Shown piece by piece: positions 57,288 through 64,000 of a DNA stretch of 64,000 nucleotides. How positions within the stretch are numbered: the stretch's first letter is position 1; the number at the start of each line of letters is the position of its first letter. The translations under genes were made by a program, and so were the position numbers. The DNA lies in assembly GCA_963681505.1 (NCBI GenBank), contig OY811990.1, positions 2,863,382 through 2,927,381 on the forward strand, written 5' to 3'. Under the pieces are notes generated by a model that saw only the letters and a list, made by a program, of their open reading frames with translations, did not search any database and was not told where the DNA came from. Source of the DNA: Eunapius fragilis (taxonomy: Eukaryota > Porifera > Demospongiae > Spongillida > Spongillidae).

Positions 57288-58685
57288 CATTCAAATTAGG
57301 CATATTCCTAAACACTGCATGCATCAACCTGATACATGCAAATCATCTGTGATGCACACCCAACACAAACTGAAATTAACCAGCAAACCTTCCAACTGAA
57401 ATACAGTCCTCAAATAGTAACTAAGGACAACAGTGGGGTCGTTGTTGGTGGTTGCCAATTCTAGCCATAAGATCTTCCTAGAAAACCTAAAACACAAAAA
57501 AAGACCCCTCAAAAGTGAATATACAACCTGAGACTTTAAAGCCAACATACCCATCAATGCATGCATGGATTGGGAACCCATATGGCTTGAGCTTGTCGTA
57601 CCCATCTATATGCCAGCACCAGTTAGGACCCTAATCAGTGTTTACTAAGTGACCAAGTGACTGGCAAATTACTATGTAACCTTGTTCACATAAGTGCACC
57701 TTTTCAGTTGATGAGTCCTTCTTTGCCGAGTTCCTTCTGGGTCCATCACAGCCAGCAGCATCATCACAGTGGATCTGAGTAGCAATGTCATCAAAAGAGG
57801 AAAAATCAAGGCCATAACATACCTCTTCACTGTGTATCCATACTTCGTTTGAAGTAATCTCCACATGGAACGATACTCAAGCAGGCAATTAGAAGTTTTC
57901 AGTTCCTCCTGTCACAAGTTATACATAAACATATACGTAGACAGAGGCATGATTGTTGTGTTTGACACACAAACATCACTATCGTAACCATTATGGCACT
58001 GTGCAACATTACAAGGGGGGTATCGGGCGTACCACGCCTTTTCAATCCAAGACTGCAACCTTTCGTTTCAGCCAAGTCATTCTATAAATGATATCGAGAG
58101 GTAACACGACAGGAATTTATTCCATGAACGAACCCTCCGACCACACCATGAACCAGACGCAAATAAGCAAGAATGACCACGATAGGTTTTCCCTGCCTCC
58201 AGTACTTCCGTATGACAGCTGGATAAAAGAATGACTGTCTCCATAGGCTTGGTTACACAACGATAGTATGCATCCTTACCTTCGACTTGAGGGTCGTTAC
58301 GATGAAGAGCCATTCAACGAGAATTCTAATTGACACGCTTCGCAAGGCACCGCCCACAATTCGACCACTGCACAGCGCACAAGTCGACTACTGCACTCCG
58401 CACTACTGCACTCCGTAATACTGCGCTCCGCATTCCGCAACTCCGTAATACTGCGCTCCGCATTCCGCACTACTGCACTCCGTAATACTGCACTCCGCAT
58501 TTCCGCACTACTGTACTCCGTAATACTGCACTACGCACTACGTCATTTCGTGCTCGTGCACTCCGTCGACTGTTTGGCTGCGCTGCGTCTACTGTTTGGC
58601 TGCGCTGCGTCTACTGTTTCTAGGATCTGCGTGCATTGTTCGCGCGCGCGACCTACCGGGCCACCGTAGATTACAGTATGCATTA
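57288..58685. repeat. Right arm of central palindrome
   Basis: Reverse complement of 53157-54545. It ends about 85 bp from the right terminus of the element, whereas the left arm lies about 600 bp from the left terminus, so the left side has extra sequence (52690-53150). Confidence 0.9.
57360..58313 (-). pseudogene. Second, partial copy of the integrase-like gene
   Basis: Minus-strand copy of the exons seen at 53526-54441, with the same borders and encoded residues, running towards the palindrome centre. The downstream exons (equivalent to 55507 onward) are absent on this strand, so it is a 5' half only. Its near identity to the other arm implies recent copying. Confidence 0.65.
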
Positions 58686-58809
58686 CGTCATTCTTATGCA
58701 TTACGTCATTCTTCATATAGGAAAGGGGGGGGTCCGGACCCCCTGGACCCCCCCCCTAAATCCGCCCCTGTAGTCCTTGTGTCTGCTTGTTTGCGAATCT
58801 TTTTAGGGT

Positions 58810-59430
58810 AGCGTGCTGGGATGCTGCAATGTTGGTAAGTGTTGAAAGGTTGGCTATCCTTTGGTAGTGTACGTGGTGTCTGTTTTTTCAGTCTTGCTCT
58901 GACCAGCAGGTTGCCTAGCGATGGGTTCGTTTTTAGAGCAATGCGGGGAGGCTCAGGATACAGTTCGTTTAACAGCGGATCTTGTTTAAAGTCTTGCCTG
59001 ATCTCGGACTCGGGGTATGTGGGTGTTGTAAGGTAAGGACCGGGGTGGGCGTGCCCTTGCCCTGTTCCGTTTCCTTTTTGATTTTGTGGATGATTTAATG
59101 TCTGTCTTTATAGCGTACCCTTCTGAGTAGCGGTTTAATGACTCTGGCTTCGTACCCTCTTGACAGATGGTTGTTCTGGAGCTTGTGGATCTGGCTGAGA
59201 AAGTTTGTTTTGTCCGTGTTTGTGCGGAGATATCTGTATGATTCTCCCAGAGCAATGCTTTTTCCAATCCCGGGAGGATGGAAAGAAGAACCATGGACAT
59301 ACGTCTGTTTGTTTGTGGGTTTGATGTATGTTTTGATGTCTAGTATTTGCCGCTTGGTTTGGAAGTCTGTACCCTTGTACTGATATGGTCATGTCCAGAA
59401 AATTGATTTCAGTGGCAGGTTTTCCAAAGT
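58810..59430 (-). mobile_element. Penelope-like RT fragment
   Basis: The minus strand begins ATEINFLDMTISVQG, a motif near the end of the reverse-transcriptase palm in Penelope-like elements. Further on, near 58840-58960, it reads PSLGNLLVRARLKKQTP, the (R/S)xxNLKxLLVRA motif that follows in the same family. Between them frames change and the Tyr/Pro-rich block is scrambled. RT fingers and GIY-YIG endonuclease are missing. It is a short, decayed 3' piece. It lies between the 6.2-kb element and the GTPase tail fragment. Confidence 0.55.
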
Positions 59431-59437
59431 GTTAGCA

Positions 59438-59735
59438 ATCTAATCTTATCGTATTTGCAAGGCACTTGGAACTAGTCTTGGGGTTGTTGGAGCAGTAGCA
59501 GGAGCTGCTAATGGGATTAGAACAGCAGTAGGTGCTGCTGTATTGGCTGCTACTTCCCTCCGTCGGTATGGTTGCTGCTGGACCAATTGGTGCAGGGGTT
59601 GGTGCTGTGATTGGGATCATTGGAGGAGGTGTGCTCGTCGGAGTGTTGATCTACCAATATAAGAAATCCAAAAAGCTGGAGGCAACGGATCAACATGCGG
59701 AGCCAGGAAGTGTGAGCATGAATTCTACCAAGTGA
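59438..59735 (+). pseudogene. AIG1-type GTPase C-terminal fragment, copy D
   Basis: Matches the last about 95 residues of the gene at 47158-48372 on the opposite strand: KALGTSLGV...GAVAGAANGIR, then after a frame change near 59560, AAGPIGAGVGAVIGIIGGGV, YQYKKSKKLE and GSVSMNSTK with the same stop. Homology continues into the 3' flank (ATATTTAATTTTAGTACCGTAATTTAAGG). The whole G domain is absent and the 5' edge abuts the Penelope-like fragment. It is non-functional. Confidence 0.85.
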
Positions 59736-60003
59736 CTCGGGCATGAAAATGTTAAGTGAACATATTTAATTTTAGTACCGTAATTTAAGGGTGTTACTAA
59801 TATGTGGAACAAAACGGAACTTTTGTGGAACGTTCCGTTCCATTCCGCATACTAAAATGCGGAACGACTATGCAGTTTTTAAAAAACTTATCCAACAACC
59901 CAGTATGTCATGCATGTGTGTAACATTGCTAATCTGAGGAGCAGTATGATCATGGCATACATGTACATGTATCACATCAATTGCTAATCTCAGGAACTGT
60001 ATC

Positions 60004-60058
60004 ACAGTGGTGCCCTCTTGCTAATCTGGCAGGTTAGCAAGAGGGCACCACCACTGTG
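60004..60058. repeat. Hairpin with CACAGTGGTGCCCTC arms
   Basis: Arms CACAGTGGTGCCCTCTTGCTAA and the complement around TCTGGCAGG, essentially perfect apart from a 3-bp length difference. Its right end overlaps the CACTGTGCAAA start of a CACTA-like end, so one arm could derive from that terminus. Confidence 0.8.
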
Positions 60059-60180
60059 CAAATTGTTTGTTATACGATACTGTATACTTTGGACTATACT
60101 TGAAATATACGCCGGATCAGTACATTTGAAATATACGACGTTGTATATTTCACGAATACACAACCGCAAATGCATCACAG
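60052..60180. mobile_element. CACTA-like element end, solo
   Basis: CACTGTGCAAATTGTTTGTTATACG followed by GGACTATACTTGAAATATACG and AATATACGACG repeats resembles the subterminal region of the 23445-27143 element. No partner end is visible within the window. Confidence 0.5.
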
Positions 60181-62040
60181 TTTACATAGGCAGCCATTAA
60201 AATGTTATGACCAAGCAATAACCCGTTGTGCGCTTATTACACTTGCAAATTCATTGGCCACAGCTAAAATGCTCTTCTCATCTTACAGGCTAGTGTAGCC
60301 AAACTATAGTAAGTGCTCCGGTTATAACTATGGCCGGTATGTGAGGGCCGGTTAATGCATATGTCAGGGGGTCACAACTGTTTTTTCTTCCCTCGGGGAA
60401 TAAGTGCATGGTCCGGTTAAAACCGTACCTTGTCCTATAATCATACTTGTTTACAGATGCTGACATGGTCATTTTAGCATCCTTTTAGCGAACAAAAGTC
60501 AAGCTGTAGCCACTATCGGTCAACGAATGGAGCACTCCATGTATGTATACGTACTGGTTACTCGAAGCTATCCCTTATCAAATTTTTTACCACAGCCACT
60601 TGCGAGCGTGAGTATATATGTATTGTACTGGTACATGATCGCATGTTACCTGTATACTAAATTATGTATATAGCGGATATTGCATTTATACAAATAAACT
60701 TTAGAAGTAATTAGTTTCCACATTGTCAGATCCTTAGGCTGGTAAATATGATTTCGGGTTCTCCAGAAATCTCATCGAGGTGCCATCGCTTCCTTGCATG
60801 GTAACAGACATGCTATGATTCATTGTGTTGGTGATGATCTTTGGTGCTCTTTTTGACATGAGCGATGGTATAGGGCTGCTCCAATTAGGAATGTGATTTG
60901 CTTACCGCATGTGACTTGTAAATTTTAGGCGGGCTATTCCATTGCCGCGTGTTGATTGCTTTTAATGCGAAGACTCTGAAAATGGACTCTTAAGATCAGC
61001 GTATTGTTTTAATGGTAAGACTAAGTTGACGAGAAATAGTGTTGCTAATCACCTCTGACTATTTGCACCAGTTTGGCATGTCCCAAGTGTTCCTGTTGAG
61101 CAACCGAAACCGGCACAACGGAGCACGGTAGAAAAAGGTATGTCATTTCTTGTTTTGCGAAGTGCTGCTATACTCGTCCATTTGTCTAAAGTTGTTCGTG
61201 TAACTGGCTACGTGTTGGGCGAATCCGGACACTTTGACAAGTCGGGTATTATCAGACAGTTTCATCATGATTTGTTGCTGACAGGTCCGGTAAGCGTTGA
61301 ACCTCCTTGACCTCTCCCAACTGTTCACAATTTGCTAGATGAAACGTGACTAAAAGGTAAGCGTTGCCAATTTCGTTTTCATTTGAATGTGTCTGTTGTA
61401 TCAACACGACAGTTCATGTCCAGCAATTTCGGACATCCATAGACGTCTGTACATTGAAAATGCATGTAATGTATTTGATTTTTTTCTAACATGAACGCAG
61501 TAGGATTATTTTTTAAAATATAACTAATGCATTCTTTTATTTTTCACATTCATCTTGCGAGCAGAAGAATCAACAACAAAATTAATTACTTTTGTTAATT
61601 ACGTAATAATCTTATTTAGAGCGAATGATGATTAATAACATGCCAATGGTGGGTGCGCCCTTATAGAACAAGTTATGCTGGTGCGTGTGTGAGTGGGAGG
61701 AGCGTGTCGTTTTCTAAATGCTCGTCTGGTTCAAAACGTTTGAAAATTTCTTTCATCGGCCTACTAAATTGACGAAGATGCACTTGGCGTGTGTCAACCT
61801 GTTTTCTACGACTACGTAAGTTAACGGTCCGTTGCTATATCTTCACATGATCGCGCAGGACAAGTACACCACGCGCGCGCACACAAACATTCACACATAC
61901 GACCAGCTCTTTTTCCTGGGTGTATATTAGGAAGAATCTCTTTTAAGAATCTCTTTAGCTGATGCAGACTAACCGGTTGGGTTGGTCTGTACCCTGGGTT
62001 AAATACCTCTAGCCGCTAGTCATTTATGTCATCTGGGCGT
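60181..62040. other. No gene recognised
   Basis: About 1.9 kb without a coding block I can assign. A 61-residue minus frame (61143-61328) has no family features. AT-rich at 61450-61620. No inverted repeat noted. Confidence 0.4.
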
Positions 62041-62422
62041 GGTCTATACCCTGAGCAGGATTGTGTGTACTAGTATGTGTGAGTATGTGTGTGTGTGTGT
62101 GTGTATGTGTGTGTATGTATGTGTGTGGGCTCTTTTTCCTAGGATGTATGTTAGGAGAATGAGAATCTCTCTATGTGCACGTGTGTGTATGTGTGTGTAT
62201 GTGTGTATATGTGTGTGTGTGTGTTTCAGTGTATACACACAGACACACACACACATACTCCCAGCTCTTTTTTGTGGGATGAATCTCTTTATGTAACTGG
62301 TTGAGTTGGTCTGTGCCCTGGGCAAGAAGGAGTTAAATATCTCTAGACGCTAGTCAGTTGTATCATCTGGGTGTTGTTTGTACCCTGGGCAAGATTGGGT
62401 TAGTTGAGTTGCCTGGTTGTGG

Positions 62423-62464
<42 letters not shown>

Positions 62465-62935
62465 TGTGTGTGTCTTTCAGTGTATACACACAGACACTCA
62501 CACACACACATATACTCCCAGCTCTTTTTCCTAGGGTGTATATATTAGGAAGAATCTTTTTAGCTGATGCTGATGTAACCTGTTGGGTTGATCTGTACCC
62601 TGGGTAAGAATGGGTTAAATATCTAAAGCTGCTAGTCAGTTGTGTGTTGTGGGTGTGGTCTATACCCTGGGAAAGATTGGGTTAAATCTATCTAGTTGAG
62701 TTGCCTGGGTGTGGCCTGTACCATGGACAAGAATGGGTTAATGTTTAAATCTCCCAAGCTGCATGCTGGGCAGTTGGTCTGGGCAAGAATGATTCTCTAG
62801 TCATTTTAATGTCTGGGTGTGGCCTGTACCCCAGAAAGGGCCGCTGGTCATTTTAATACCTGGGTGTGGTCTGTGCACACGCACACACACACATATACAC
62901 ACACACACACACATACTCTCCCAGCTCTTTTTCCT
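62041..62935. repeat. Degenerate 250-350 bp repeats with GT/CA runs
   Basis: Four or so units with CTCTTTTTCCTAGG-TGTAT, GTTGGTCTGTACCCTGGG-AAGAATGGGTTAAAT and CTAGTCAGTTGT blocks, separated by GT and CA runs that face each other around TTTCAGTGTATACACACAGAC. Cys/Val and His/Thr frames are artefacts. Confidence 0.75.
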
Positions 62936-63261
62936 GGGGTGTTTTGTTCATATCCAATGCCTACATATGTACATATGTGGTTGTGTATTTGTCTGTTCCA
63001 GCTGCCTACATGTACCTTTATCTGATTGTGGATACTTGTACTTGTCTCTATTTTTATTGCAGGGATTAATAAAGTACATGGTATCTCCCAGCTAGCTAGG
63101 TGATTAAGAGAAGCTTATTGTGACCAGCCAAATATCATACTGACACCTGTGCTCTCTTCAGGATGGTGGATGGCCTGTAACAAGGTTGCTCTGGTTGTGA
63201 GTTCTATCTCTAAGTACTGTGTATGTGTATGTGTATGTCCCAATCCCCTCCTCCCCTTTGA
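62936..63261. other. No gene recognised
   Basis: Short unique stretch between two repeat arrays, with TGTACATATGTGG and CCAGCTAGCTAGGTG but no gene. Confidence 0.4.
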
Positions 63262-64000
63262 AGTGCTTAGTGTAGGAGAGGATGTGTGGTGAACTTTCTG
63301 GTTAAGGAACAGACTAAAAAGAGCCCTGTGGGTGTGGTGAATTTTCCAGGATTGTGAGGGGTTAAGTAACATAGCCGACAAAAAAGAGCCCTGTGGGTGC
63401 GGTGAACTTTCTGGTTAAGGTGTGAGGGGTTAAGTAACATAGCCGACAAAAAAGACCCCTGTGGGTGTGGTGTATTTTCCAGGAGTGGGAGGGGTTAAGG
63501 AACATAGCTGACAAAATAGAGCCCTGTGGGTGCGGTGAACTTTCTGGTTAAGGTGTGAGGGGTTAAGTAACATAGCCGACAAAAAAGACCCCTGTGGGTG
63601 TGGTGAATTTTCCAGGAGTGGGAGGGGTTAAGGAACATAGCCGACAAAAAAGAGCCCTGTGGGTGCGGTGAACTTTCTGGTTAAGGTGTGAGGGGTTAAG
63701 TAACATAGCCGACAAAAAAGACCCCTGTGGGTGTGGTGTATTTTCCAGGATTGTGAGGGGTTAAGTAACATAGCCGACAAAAAAGAGCCCTGGGTGCGGT
63801 GAACTTTCTGGTTAAGGTGTGAGGGGTTAAGTAACATAGCCGACTAAAAAGACCCCTGTGGGTGTGGTGTATTTTCCAGGAGTGGGAGGGGTTAAGGAAC
63901 ATAGCCGACAAAATAGAGCCCTGTGGGTGCGGTGAACGTTCTGGTTAAGGTGTGAGGGGTTAAGTAACATAGCCGACAAAAAAGACCCCTGTGGGTGTGG
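63262..64000. repeat. Tandem array, two alternating units of about 75 bp
   Basis: A GTTAAG(T/G)AACATAGCCGACAAA motif recurs every 70-80 bp. Type 1 units continue AGAGCCCTGTGGGTGCGGTG and CTTTCTGGTTAAGG; type 2 units continue AGACCCCTGTGGGTGTGGTG and TTTTCCAGGA. They alternate, giving a higher-order period of about 150 bp. The array runs past the window end, so its length is unknown. Confidence 0.9.

Larger units (their letters stand above)
52560..58770. mobile_element. 6.2-kb CAGGGGCGGAT-ended element with integrase-like gene
   Basis: Left end CAGGGGCGGATCCAGGATTTGG; right end CCTAAATCCGCCCCTG. Flanked by TAGTC on both sides (52555-52559 and 58771-58775). The left subterminal part contains a GGGGCGAAGCCCCAGCC hairpin. 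Inside is a large palindrome (arms 53157-54545 and 57288-58685). The arms carry exons of an integrase-like gene, and the centre has later exons, GT/CA repeats and a kinase fragment. The 5-bp duplication suits an rve/DDE integrase-type enzyme. I see no capsid, RT or LTR, so I treat it as a DNA transposon; the superfamily is not assigned. Confidence 0.65.

Noticed and set aside
54478-57399. Cys/Val and His/Thr-rich frames
   Set aside because: Translations of GT/CA repeats.

Overview
The window is eukaryotic and AT-rich, with short introns of about 50-90 bp, very little single-copy coding sequence and a dense pile of transposable elements. Relics of filamin-type and NHL-repeat proteins, AIG1/GIMAP-type GTPases and a secreted Cys-rich protein resemble what I recall from marine sponges of the Amphimedon kind. 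That guess rests on remembered protein style, not on a search.

Layout. 0-2 kb: nearly empty, with a filamin-repeat relic. 2.1-7.7 kb: a large inverted duplication carrying two facing copies of a secreted Cys-rich, phospholipase-A2-like gene, decorated with foldback MITEs. 9-10.7 kb: a long foldback element and an NHL-repeat relic. 11.1-18.2 kb: the most striking object, a long-inverted-repeat element. Its inner 3.9 kb is filled by two divergent genes: a putative transposase of the 'DNCxGQNKN' (DUF7869-like) type, and a spliced gene whose C-terminus resembles the DNA-end-processing domain of CtIP/Sae2. 20-31 kb: diverged repeats and duplication copy A with an AIG1-type GTPase, interrupted by a CACTA-like element (with a 154-bp tandem array), an RT-related fragment and a piggyBac-like MITE. 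31.5-42.7 kb: an old minus-strand Ty3/Gypsy fossil, itself invaded by a TIR element, by a young Gmr1-type Gypsy copy (integrase before RT) and by other material including a palindromic minisatellite and an intron-bearing integrase fragment. 42.7-45.9 kb: duplication copy B with a broken GTPase. 47.2-48.4 kb: an intact minus-strand GTPase. 50.9-51.9 and 52.6-58.8 kb: two elements with CAGKGGCGGATCCAGG-like ends and 5-bp target duplications. The larger encloses a 1.4-kb-armed palindrome whose arms carry exons of an integrase-like gene, plus a kinase fragment. 58.8-64 kb: a Penelope-like RT fragment, a GTPase tail fragment and satellite-like repeats to the window end.

How the parts work together. 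The host genes I would defend are the two intact AIG1-type GTPases, a broken and a truncated paralogue, and the Cys-rich secreted pair. The GTPases are probably membrane-anchored by a Gly-rich C-terminal hydrophobic hairpin and have multiplied by segmental duplication. The paralogous copies serve as natural empty-site controls, giving precise ends for the CACTA-like (TAA) and piggyBac-like (TTAA) insertions. The most likely undescribed system is the 11-18 kb element, in which a putative transposase is paired head-to-head with a CtIP/Sae2-like protein. That pairing would make mechanistic sense if the second protein processes transposon-induced DNA ends, but this is inference.
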